Assembly (NCBI GenBank): GCA_905250885.1
Contig: CAJNOQ010002334.1
Coordinates: 1 to 24,885 of the forward strand
Length of the DNA: 24,885 nt
Origin: Didymodactylos carnosus
Lineage: Eukaryota; Rotifera; Eurotatoria; Philodinida; Philodinidae
Direction of reading: 5' to 3'
Shown here: positions 10,784 through 20,502 of the stretch, piece by piece
Layout of the letters: each line of letters opens with the position of its first letter
Position numbering within the stretch: the stretch's first letter is position 1
Notes under the pieces: generated by a model
What the model saw: the letters and a program-made list of their open reading frames with translations, nothing else
Told to the model about the DNA's origin: nothing
The model's database searches: none
Made by a program: the position numbers and the translations under genes

Positions 10784-11087
10784 GATAATATTGTTATGAA
10801 AAACATTTTAATAAAATTTTTCTGAATTTATTTAAACGCTCGAATTTTCGATCAGAATTAGATCATTTTCAAGAGTGAATGATAAAAAGAAAAGAAGTAG
10901 TATGTATATAAAAATCCATGCAGAACGAAATTTGGAAAAATTCAAAATACTTAAAAAGAACGAAAGAAGAAGAAAGGAAAATCCATAATAACACATTAGA
11001 ATGTGCATTCTAAGTTCTGATCGAAAGCTCGGATGTTTAAATAAATTCAGAAGAGTTTTATTAAAATGTTTGTCATAACAATATTAT
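10784..11087. mobile_element. Third inverted-repeat element (77-bp arms)
   Basis: Bases 10784-10860 (GATAATATTGTTATGA ... CGATCAGAATTA) are matched in reverse complement by 11011-11087 at roughly 87%. The spacer of 150 bases is purine-rich and non-coding. The arms differ in sequence from the other elements in this cluster. Open frames across it are repeat artefacts. Confidence 0.75.
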
Positions 11088-11090
11088 ACT

Positions 11091-11653
11091 TTATATTTAA
11101 AATATTCATAACTTTAGAAAGAAGCATCAAGAGCAGAAATCCTTTTAGGTTGTTTACTTGCACACTACCCTCTATGGAAAGGTTTTACGACTGGATTCAG
11201 CGCGTTTTTCTTTACAAAACAACATTAATTAGAAATCTTCATTCTGATGCAATATATTAATAAAATTTCTTTAAACGACTTCAATTTTATGCTCCGCCTA
11301 TTCTCCTCCGCTAGAGCCTGGGCTTTCTAACAATGATATAAGAGTTGAGCTGGAGTACAACCTTAAGCAACGGCATTCTTTTTTCAGAATCACAGAAATT
11401 GTTTAACTGCTTTAAGCACAAGGCGCTCAAAATAAAATGTAAAAATATATCTGAGAACGAAGCCTTCTCTTTAACTTTATGTGCCTGCTGCTTCGAGCTG
11501 TGAGCCAAGTGGAGGCAACAGAATGACAGTGACGAGAAATGCGCAAAACAGCGTCAACTCGTTCTCAATGAATGACCGGAGCGGTCTTATGAATGAATCT
11601 TCGTATGTGTGAAACGTTGAAACCACACTCTAAAAAAAAGTTGTAGATTAATA
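11091..11653. other. Intergenic stretch without recognisable features
   Basis: No coding region, RNA gene or clear repeat is seen. Part of it (about 11500-11600) is less AT-rich than its surroundings. A minus-strand open frame at 11311-11508 has no family resemblance. Confidence 0.4.
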
Positions 11654-11941
11654 AACTACAATAAAAGAGTTTTTTAACGGGTTTTTTAGGCCAAAAAACT
11701 AAAAATCTTCGTCGTCATAAAACCAACAGAGTTTTTTGGTCATCTTGAAAAACCGAGGAAAAAACTAACAAAGTTTTTTAAAGAGTTTTTTAAAGTCAAA
11801 AAACTCTTCCAAAAACCGTGAGTTTTTCATTTTGAAACGACCACGAACGATTTTTGGTTTTTTGGCCTAAAAAACCTGTTAAAAAACTCTTTTGGGTTTT
11901 TTGATCAGTTTTTTAGTCCAAAAAACTCGTTTATTGTAGTT
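11654..11941. mobile_element. Foldback element made of repeated AGTTTTTT / AAAAAACT units
   Basis: The ends are inverted: AACTACAATAAA at 11654 and TTTATTGTAGTT ending at 11941. The arms 11654-11707 and 11849-11941 pair closely (GGGTTTTTTAGGCCAAAAAACT against AGTTTTTTGGCC-TAAAAAACC), except for about 35 extra bases in the right arm. Across the 288 bp roughly 17 copies of an AGTTTTTT-like word occur in either orientation, so the whole element can fold on itself. It is non-coding. Confidence 0.8.
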
Positions 11942-13422
11942 AACCAAATATATGTAGTTGTATGTATTTTAGAATTATGAAATTGTGAAAGATGATCAAG
12001 ATTTTGAATCACTGATTTATTAATCAAGTATAATCTCGTAATGAAAGAATGAATGCTGATATATTGAAAAGTCACTTGCTATGTCATTCTTATGTTTCGT
12101 TTCTAGAAAGCAACGATCATTATTAATCAATATCGTTTAACATTAATGATAGGGTTGATAATTAAATGAAATTAAATTTATACATTGTTCACTTATCAGT
12201 TTTTGATTGACCATTTTACATTGACAATTTTGAAATAAATTTATCGGATAGATGAAATTCTTTTTATTTCCTTTTTTGGTTTGAAGATCAACTTCCTTTT
12301 TACTGATATCATCACTCGCTTGCATAACTAGAACTATTAACATTTGTGAACGTATAATATCCATTGTTTAACATTGTTATCGAACAACAAATTTAATTTG
12401 ACTAACGGTGTTCAACAGTGTATTAGTCATTTTTTTTCTTCTTCTTTCGTTTTTTCTATCATTTGTGGGAGACTTGTTCGTTTCTTTTTGTTTCTAAATA
12501 CAAAGGAACAAAATTATACTTCTAAAAACGCGAATATTTAACTATTTTCGATAATGTGTTTCGGTACTTGATAATGTGTTTTATAAAATGTTTAGAGACA
12601 AAATTGTTAAGAAAAAAAGCCCTCGACTTTTAATAAAAAAAAGAATTTTGAAATAGCACTTACAACATCCTCTGGCATTTTTTTTTCTTCATTATTTGTT
12701 ATAATACAATCATCATTGTTGTATGTTGAATTTGACCCTTGGTTTTACAGACTTTTCAACATACATACAATTATTAATGCTTGGTTACTGATTACATATG
12801 AAAGTTTATTATACGCGTAACTACAAAGGAATTTTACTTTTTAGTAAATAATAAATAAGTTAAAGAGAAACAAATGAAAGAATTCAAGAAAATTCACTCA
12901 ACAGATACGTTTAATGCGTTAGCAAAGTAAATGTTTCGTTCCACAATAAAGAAGAAATACCCTGATGCATCATATGATAGACTAAATGCCGATGATCCTG
13001 CGGACAGATTGGAAAGCCGACCGAATAAAATATTTAAATTATTTAGATTAAACCATTCAAAACATTTTTAACCATTAAATCCTTTAGACCTGCGCAGAAT
13101 CCGTCAGAATTTTTTTTTCCTATATCCAGACTCTCTTTCTGTACATATCAACTGTTAAGTATTATGTGACCATTAATTATCTTATAAAGCAAACGGTTAA
13201 GTTCTATAAAATATATACTCATTTTTGTAGGACTAATCACATGATGATTATAAATCCAAAAAGTTGACTTCAAATGTGATGTCATCTATAGCTGCTCTAC
13301 TTCTGAATCGTTTTTTGCCCAAATCTGTACGATCCAGGCTGATAGCTGAGAACGAGTGACTGACTAAAAGCAAAAAGTATGTCAAAAAGAAAGAAAGAAG
13401 AATTTTTTGTAGTGAAAAAGAA
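11942..13422. other. AT-rich intergenic DNA
   Basis: No gene is recognised. A minus-strand frame at 12143-12364 and another at 13248-13442 are short, lack domain resemblance and are not supported by splice sites I can chain. Homopolymer runs and TTA-rich DNA dominate. Confidence 0.4.
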
Positions 13423-13454
13423 TAAGCCGCCTCGAGTCTCACTCGGGCGGCTTA
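13401..13454 (+). other. Sm-site-like sequence followed by a GC-rich hairpin (possible small RNA 3' end)
   Basis: AATTTTTTG at 13401-13409 resembles an Sm-binding site. Thirteen bases later, 13423-13454 forms a 13-bp stem, TAAGCCGCC(T)CGAG with CTCGGGCGGCTTA, around a TCTCA loop and with one bulged T. The stem core is GC-rich inside DNA of very low GC, so it is unlikely to be chance composition. An Sm site followed by a 3' stem-loop is the layout of spliceosomal, U7 and SL RNAs. I do not recognise any specific snRNA or SL sequence upstream. A transposon end or a transcribed hairpin of another kind is equally possible. Confidence 0.35.
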
Positions 13455-14749
13455 ACAAGATTATCGTACACTATAGAATTAACTAATCTATGAGATATTC
13501 GCGTGAATATCAGCATTTATATCATTTTCTATCATCTTTTGTTGAAGTACGCTTTAGAAGCTCTCTCTCTTTGTGATAACAAACAAATGTATTAGAGAGA
13601 AAATATTAGAAATTTGTATTTGTTTTTTCAATATATATTATACATAGGATGTAGTTATCATAACGCTCATATTTTCATGTAAGCAATTGGCTTCTTCTTC
13701 ACTTTTTATTCTAGCGTATCCAAAATTATTATTTATATGAGACATGTGCATCTTTTGTTATATACCATAAAATACTTTCATTAAAAAATTACAAGCATTT
13801 AATAACATTTTTCTTTTTTCTTTTTATATGTATAGGTGCAGAACCACTCTCTCAAAATAATTAAATGTTTGTTACATGTCAAATACACTCAAATCATTCT
13901 CCTGCAGCTATAGCAAACCGTGAAAATAGAACTATCAGTCTGCGTGAATCGATCACCATTTTCCATGATAAATGGCATGCAACCAAAAACAAAAAGATGG
14001 ATACATAAAAACAGGTTTCTATTATCTCTACAACTTTTGATAAGTTTTTGTTCTTCTTAAAAATATCCATCATAAATGAACAATTTATACAGTAAAATAA
14101 TATTGAATAAAAGAAAATAAGAATAGGATTTGGTATTAAAGCAATCATGTCACCACAAGAAGATTTTTCTACAATTTTGACGTTACTACTTGGCTTAGTA
14201 TTTCACAATATTGAAAAAATAATATTTTTTTTTTGAGTGTAAAATTTTGTATATTAAACTTTAAATCTAGTAGACTTTTTATCTTAGATTTTGATTTTAA
14301 ATTTGATTATTTATAATAATTAGAAATAGGTCGAATCCTCTATCTCTCTTTACCGTCTAATCATTTCAATCACTCGGTGTAACAGCCAATGTTTAAATCA
14401 AAATCAATCAGGCTTAACGTATTGGTTCATATTCTTCTTTTTTTTTTTTGCTTTTGAGTACGACACTCATTGGTTTGTACACGAGAAAAAAAAAGAGAAT
14501 AAAAAAAGAAAAAGAATGCAATTCTAGCATATAGTACGTGTATCAAAAAAGTATGATAGGTATGTAAACCTTACACTTCACTCTCTTTTCATATAATTAT
14601 TAGTATCATTTTTTCATCGTCACCTACGTAGATATATGGAAATCATCACAATCTATACATTCTCGTTTGTTTAAAATAATCATAAAACAAAATCTACAAT
14701 TAAAAAATAGTCATAAGACGTAAAGATACACACGCAGTGATTGGTGAAT
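13455..14749. other. AT-rich intergenic DNA upstream of goosecoid
   Basis: No gene is supported. An 84-codon minus-strand frame (13894-14148) is hydrophobic and AT-driven. Poly-A/T runs and a purine-rich stretch (about 14482-14516) are present. Regulatory DNA for the downstream homeobox gene may lie here, but no specific site can be named. Confidence 0.4.
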
Positions 14750-14829
14750 AAAGAGAGAAAAAAGAGGAAGAGAGAGAGAGAGAAAAAGAAAGAGTGAGAG
14801 AGAGAAAGAAAAGAGAGAGAAGAGAAGAA
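14750..14829 (+). repeat. 80-nt (GA)n-rich purine tract upstream of goosecoid
   Basis: All bases but one (a T at 14795) are A or G, with many GAGAG units. It lies about 270 bp before the goosecoid start codon. GA tracts can bind GAGA-type factors or adopt triplex DNA, but a neutral microsatellite is the default view. Confidence 0.7.
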
Positions 14830-15095
14830 TTGTAATGTAAATAAATATTAATATTTTCTTTCTTTTAAGTTACAAAAATATTTCACAGCTTTTAACGCTT
14901 TAATCAGCAAAACTTTTTAAACATTTACATTACATATTTTTTTCATTAAAAATTTCTCAAATATAAAAAGAAAGAGAGAAATAAAAATTTTTCATATATA
15001 TTCATGTTTTCATTTGGCATTTGTGTCGTATAATCGTATAGAACGAATTTTCCTATTAGTTATATCAATACATACACGAATTCATCCTTATAATT
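14830..15095 (+). promoter_or_regulatory. Probable goosecoid 5' UTR / proximal promoter region
   Basis: This is the AT-rich segment between the purine tract and the ATG. A TATATAT sequence near 14993-15000 lies about 95 bp before the ATG and could be a TATA-like element. A CCTATTAG acceptor-like site at about 15051-15058 could receive a 5' leader. Both are suggestions only. Confidence 0.25.
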
Positions 15096-18000
15096 ATGTA
15101 TCAAATACCACATTATTCAGAAGCACTAAAACAATTTCCATCCGGTTTTTTTGCTCCATTAACAACTGCTCATAATCCATTTTCAATTGATAATATTTTG
15201 GCACCGAGACCACGACTTCCAACACCTTATTATTCGCCCGCCGCTCAAGCTGCAGCTGATTTTTATTGTAAGTATAACTTTTTTATATATTTATGTCTAA
15301 GACAAATAGATGAAGTTCTAGAAGAGTGAAAGAGTAACTCGATTAGTTTGATATTTATTTTGAAAAATTAAAATGAATTGTTTCTTCCTAATCGAATTGC
15401 ATGATTATTGAAATATTTTTTCATAGAATTATCAGACTTTGCGCTTATTAAATAGAATATATTAGAAAAACTTGTTCACCTTTTTAGTAATTAGTAAAAA
15501 TTCTCATCTTTATATCTGTTTTACTAAGGATATAAACGTTCTTGTTTTTTCTCGAGTATTCATGTGAGGATTGTTGACTAATCATAGTTTCTCAAATCAA
15601 ATACTTATTGAACATCTTGATAATTGATTCAACATCTCTTTTATATCTGATAATAACGTTTGAAAATTTTATTTAGTTGAACTCTTGTTTTGTCTATATT
15701 TCATCAACTTTTCGAAGTGTTCGACCATATTATTATGTTTTAAAGTTGTTTAGTGTATAATATAAGAAGAAAAAAATCTATTTCTTTTATAATTTATTCA
15801 TTCGTACCTAGTTATGTTTAATTGTTCAGTATAGTATTAAGAGCGTACTGATTCATCTAAACATTGTTTTAGATATATAATGATCACTTCTCTATCAGAG
15901 GTGTTTGTAAAAAAGATCACATATAGAACAACAAAAAAATAAGATTTTTTTTTCTTTCTTTTTTTTAAATTTCATGATTCGTCACCTCTTTAGGTTTGAC
16001 GATAAGCTTACAAACTCTATCTATCTATACATATTATTGTTATCAACATGAATTATCTTTTGTCATGCATAAAGTGTCAAAAAACGTTTTTTACTCGTTC
16101 TTTATATGAGAGTCTATAAAACGGGAAATAATCTTTTGCTTGTTTTCCATGCTATTCACATAATTTTAATTTAAGAAGTATATACAACTTTCTATGATTG
16201 GTTGATAGTTCTCAATAGAGTGATTTTTGATAATGTTTGTTTATTGCATAAAATATGTGTAGGTAGTATCATCAAAAAAAAGATTGAGGATTGTGATCTT
16301 ATAGAAACATAATCTTTTAAAATCTATCTAAACAGATTTCTAGCATTTTATATCTCTAAGAAATTTTACTATAGTCAGTCATATTATAATAAATAATTCT
16401 CTTCAATCTAACAATATCGACTAGTTATAAACGATTTTCCGCTTATTAGACTTGAACAATACTAGACATAGGAATCAGTCGAATCATATTTGACATATTC
16501 ATCTATATTAGTAATTATGGAAACGTTTTTATCTTGTTCAAATCAAAATAAACGAATATATTATGTGCTAAATATTTATCAATAAAAAAAAAAAAAATTG
16601 TTTCAGCTTTTACCGATAAAGATTTATTTTTTTTGGTTTTTTTCTTCAAGCTATAGAGTATGTGTGAATAATGAAATTTGATTATTATTGTTTATTTATA
16701 CTTTAGACAGAGAAGACTCATATCAATGATCAAATAGTAACTTACTAATGAAAGTCTAATTAAATGCTTTATTTTAGCGTATCCTGCTGCATTGCAATTG
16801 CAAAATTTTTTTGCTGCTGCCACAATAGCTCAAAATCATAAACGAAAACGTCGTCATCGTACAATATTCACTGAAGAACAGTTAGAACAACTTGAAACGG
16901 CATTTCAACGAACACATTATCCTGATGTAATGATGAGAGAAGGTATGAGAAATAAAAAAAAAATGTTTATCTTAAACAATTTTAATCATTATTTTCTCTT
17001 TTCCTTTTTTTTTTTGTTTTTTAGAACTTGCATTGAAAATTGAATTGAAAGAAGAACGGGTCGAGGTGAGTACTTTAAAATATTCTTGTTCTTACGATTG
17101 ATTGATGTATTATTATTCTTTGAAAGTTATATACACTAAGCAGCAGCTGTCTTTATACATTATAATATCTTTTCTTTACCTATTGCTCAAAGCCGAATAA
17201 ACATAATAAAAAAAATGTTTTGATTGTGTGACAATATAAACATATTATTTTAACGATTTATAATGATCGAAGAAATTATTTGATTAACTTACTGCTTATA
17301 AATGTTTTTACTAGTACCTTCATAAATAGTGTGTTTACACCATTATAGATGAACGTTTCATTTTCATACACTCCACTAATCGTCATAATAGAGAAAAACA
17401 GTCAAGTATCTAAATGGCTAAAATAATTGATCTGTAAATATGACAATGTCTAGTACTCAATGATTGTTTTCAACTTGATCATTTTCTCTTTCTCTCTCTT
17501 CACAAGAATTTTTCTCATATAAAGAGCATGTTGTTAGTGTAAGGTTAATTCAGGAGAATAAGTTTATAGCTATTGGGAACATTCAATTGTGTTGTTCGTT
17601 TTAGAAGCACTATATTTTGTGTATAAATGGGTTAGTCAATTTTTAAGTGTTTAAGCATTTAACAACAAAGAAAAATTCCATTAGAATTTAGGATATCGAT
17701 AAAATATTTTTAGCTGTCAGCTTTCGGCAATATTTTATTTGGTTATTGTTCAAATAACATAATAAAGTTTTATCAAAAAAAGTATATTGAAAACACTTTT
17801 TGGAGTAAAAAATTTGAAGAGTTAGTTGAATGTTGTTTAACTATTAACTAATACAACTAGACTAAAGTAGAATTATTGAACATCTTATTACTCTCTGTAT
17901 TAATCTTTTCATAGGTTTCTTTGGAATTTTTTTGTTTATAGAAGGAATTTGTTTTGTTTTCTGAATGGTTCAAAAGTTATATATGAATCGATTGTTGTTA

Positions 18001-20240
18001 TTTTGTGCAATTCCAATATTATTATTTCACATATTAACACTTCGTATATTGTCTTCCATTACATATACTAGTCTATGCATTTTTTAAATCCTCATATTCT
18101 CTTTCTTTTTCTTTCTTTCTTTGTTCTTCTTCTTTTACGTATTTATCTCTCTCTTTCTCGTTCAGAAGTGTTCTTCTGTATTTACAGAAGCTATCAAGAA
18201 GCTAAAGTCATACCAATTAGACAATATTAATTGCTTTATAAACAAACTACTATATATTCATATTCGGTTAGAACTGATCAAGTATAATAGTCCGATCGAA
18301 ACAAAGTGCCGGGAAAAGAAAAAGAGATGCTCTAATGCTGTAATAAGTCTTCTCTAAGTAAACAAAGAAAATAAACGAGGATAATAACGCGCTATTTTAC
18401 TTAGATTCTATTACAAAATCTTGATATAGATGGTTTCAATAGATTATTCCAAACGAGGGTTTTCATTTTCAAAAGAAAGTATAGCTACTTTTTATTCGCT
18501 ATCTTAAAAGCTTGTTCAAGTGATCAATAATATAGTCTGAAAAGTAAAAAAAAAAAAAAGACCTGGTAAGATACAACCAAATGGCTAGTGAAAAAAAAAA
18601 TAATAACAAATAAAAACTGTGGTTAAGAGGACTAAGTACATCCTACTTTTTCTTTGTTGTTTTTATTCGATGAAAACTCTTTAATGATTCAAATTTCCTC
18701 TTTGATAATAATAAAAACCCCGCTACTTTATGTTTTTATTAGTAATATCGACAGCACTTAACTCATTTTGAACACATCCGTATTATTCGGATACAAATAA
18801 GAAGAAAAAAAACTATATCTTTTTGTTTGTTGTTGAAAACTACGTATATTAAGAGCAATCTAAATGATTAATTATTAGGTTGTATATACATCTTCTCAAC
18901 TGTTCAAAGTATTGGTGGATACAAAAAATGACCATTTCTTATTCTTTTTTCTGTTTGTTTTTTGATTGGTAATCAAGAAATGTTTTATGTAGCTATTTCA
19001 AATGTTTTGTCCAATGATGCATACACTAATTTTTCTAATTTTCTATTAAAATATCGTGAAAAAAAATGAGTATTCAATTTGACAGATAGTTGTCACGTAA
19101 AAAATGGTGTTGTTTTTTCTTCTTCTTGTATATATACTACCTTCTGCACTTTATTCGTTTCATATTTCCCGCTAATGTATTTTTGTATCGACGTCATAAT
19201 CAAGAAGACTGATGTCTGCCTTATTAGTCGCAAAATAAAAAACAATTAACATTCATGGTTAAATTCACAATACAAAATAGAGAGAGACCGACTAGCAGTT
19301 GCTTACGTTTTTAATTGTACATTGATGTATAATTTTCTTCTTTTTCTATCATCATCACTATAATAACAGTAAATCATTTATCATCGAATAACAAGCAAGA
19401 AAATGAAAATGAGGAAGCCAATTGTATTGATACAGATACGGTTTAGCACCTTTTTTCAACATTTTATATGAAACAAGAAAAAAAAAATTCTTTATTTAAC
19501 TTAATTAATGTTTATGCATCACTGAATATGAAAGGGGCACATATAAACACTTGATAACATACGGGTGTCACTCTTATCTTTTATGGCTGATACCAATATT
19601 CAATCTTTAGTTTACTCTTTAAAATCACATACAAATTAAAATAATACAGAGATTTTTATCTGCTCTTGTAAGGCTATATCATCATTTCTAAATATTACAA
19701 TTAAGTTGTAATCTTTAATTAACTTTGAGTCTAACTTGAAGAGTTAACTCATCATAATACTTTTGTTTATCTTAGGTTTGGTTTAAAAATCGTCGTGCCA
19801 AATATCGTAAACAAAAACGTGAAGCTACTGAACGTTCACGACGAGAAGCACAAGAAAAATCTCAACGAACCGATGGTGAAAGTACTGGTACTGGTTCATC
19901 TACTCCCACCACATCATCATCATCATTGAGTAGTGGTGGTCATGAAAGTAATGATTTAGTTGTTAATACTCATTTAACAGTTTGTTCAAGTTCACGTTCG
20001 ACATCATCTCCATTAACATCTCCCATTCAATGTCAACCATTAGCATTAACAACTACTAACACAAATTCATCCACCAATGCTGCTGGTAGTACAACAAGAT
20101 TAAATAATAATTTAACAAATAAGTCAATCAATTTTAATAAAAAAGAAAGTATACATCAATTAATTCAATACAATCAACCAAGACATCTGCCAACATCGAC
20201 TGTATCAAATGTTTATTCAAATGTTTCAACGTTGAAATAG
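15096..20240 (+). CDS. gsc: Goosecoid-type homeobox transcription factor (four exons, 280 aa)
   Basis: Exons 15096-15267, 16778-16942, 17025-17065 and 19776-20240 join in phase into 280 codons plus stop. Residues 29-39 ([11 protein letters not shown]) are the Goosecoid eh1 motif, which recruits Groucho/TLE. The homeodomain spans residues 81-140, starting [17 protein letters not shown] and including [19 protein letters not shown] and N51. Lys at homeodomain position 50 marks the K50 paired-like class that prefers TAATCC sites. Together with the eh1 motif and the R-R-H-R-T-I-F start, this separates Gsc from Otx and Pitx. The intron between codons 46 and 47 is a classic paired-class position; another interrupts codon 33. 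Position 56 is Tyr rather than the usual Trp. The tail (from about 145) is Ser/Thr/Asn-rich, with a TCA-repeat Ser tract near 19911. Expected role: nuclear repressor in embryonic patterning. The ATG at 15096 is the first in frame and gives the expected short N-terminus before eh1. Confidence 0.95.
15268..16777 (+). other. gsc: Goosecoid intron 1 (1,510 bp)
   Basis: The donor is GTAAGT and the acceptor TATTTTAG, phase 1. The intron is AT-rich without a recognisable gene or repeat family. It is about 25 times longer than typical TAF1 introns in this window, so it may hold cis-regulatory DNA; no specific element can be named from inspection. Confidence 0.8.
17066..19775 (+). other. gsc: Goosecoid intron 3 (2,710 bp)
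   Basis: The donor is GTGAGT and the acceptor TTTATCTTAG, phase 0, splitting the homeodomain between codons 46 and 47. It is mostly AT-rich and contains pyrimidine-rich tracts, including one at about 18098-18160 that leads into a strong acceptor-like site and open frame (see the 18166-18357 entry). Confidence 0.85.
18166..18357 (+). other. Candidate alternative terminal exon inside goosecoid intron 3
   Basis: A long pyrimidine tract ends in CTCTTTCTCGTTCAG at 18165. From 18166 a 63-codon frame runs to TAA at 18355-18357. It is in the phase (0) delivered by goosecoid exon 3. An AATAAA follows at 18370-18375. Splicing exon 3 to it would give a protein with eh1 and homeodomain helices 1-2 but without the DNA-recognition helix. 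The peptide is Lys/Ser/Ile-rich and has no known domain. Chance open frames of this size are not rare in 2.7 kb, so this is a hypothesis built on the combination of signals. Confidence 0.3.
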
Positions 20241-20401
20241 AATTATCACAAAAACTTAAGATACTTAAAAAAATTGGTTTATTATTGTCTGTTGTTGTCT
20301 GTTTGTATAGTTGTATATTGTTCTATCTATTTTATCTTCTATATGTTTCTTATTCTTCTAATGTGAAATTCGATCATTTACTGCGCTAAAATGTATTCAC
20401 A

Positions 20402-20407
20402 AATAAA
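20402..20407 (+). promoter_or_regulatory. Polyadenylation signal AATAAA downstream of goosecoid
   Basis: This AATAAA is about 160 bases after the stop codon at 20238-20240, with T-rich sequence about 15 bases beyond, the expected layout for cleavage and polyadenylation. Confidence 0.6.
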
Positions 20408-20496
20408 AGAGTCATTTTGATTTTTTTTTTATTGTATACATTTTAATAGTTTTACTTTAACAGTGACGTATAACCCATGGTTTTTTTTTTTCATGC

Positions 20497-20502
20497 AATA
20501 AA
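20497..20502 (+). promoter_or_regulatory. Second AATAAA downstream of goosecoid
   Basis: An alternative polyadenylation signal about 95 bases beyond the first (GCAATAAAAATA context). Which one is used cannot be decided from sequence. Confidence 0.4.

Noticed and set aside
10271..10825. Frames of 66-85 codons on both strands
   Set aside because: The first is built from MITE arms and the others overlap each other antisense in AT-rich DNA without a recognisable domain. I also looked for displaced TAF1 bromodomain codons here and saw none.
12143..12364. 73-codon minus-strand frame
   Set aside because: It has a polar, partly gene-like composition but no homology I can name and no chainable neighbouring exons.
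13894..14148. Hydrophobic minus-strand frame resembling a membrane protein
   Set aside because: Hydrophobicity follows from T-rich codons in AT-rich DNA; no start context, splice sites or family features.
14320..14345. GGTCGAATCC resembling a tRNA B box
   Set aside because: It lacks the full GGTTCGAATCC consensus and no A box or cloverleaf can be folded around it.
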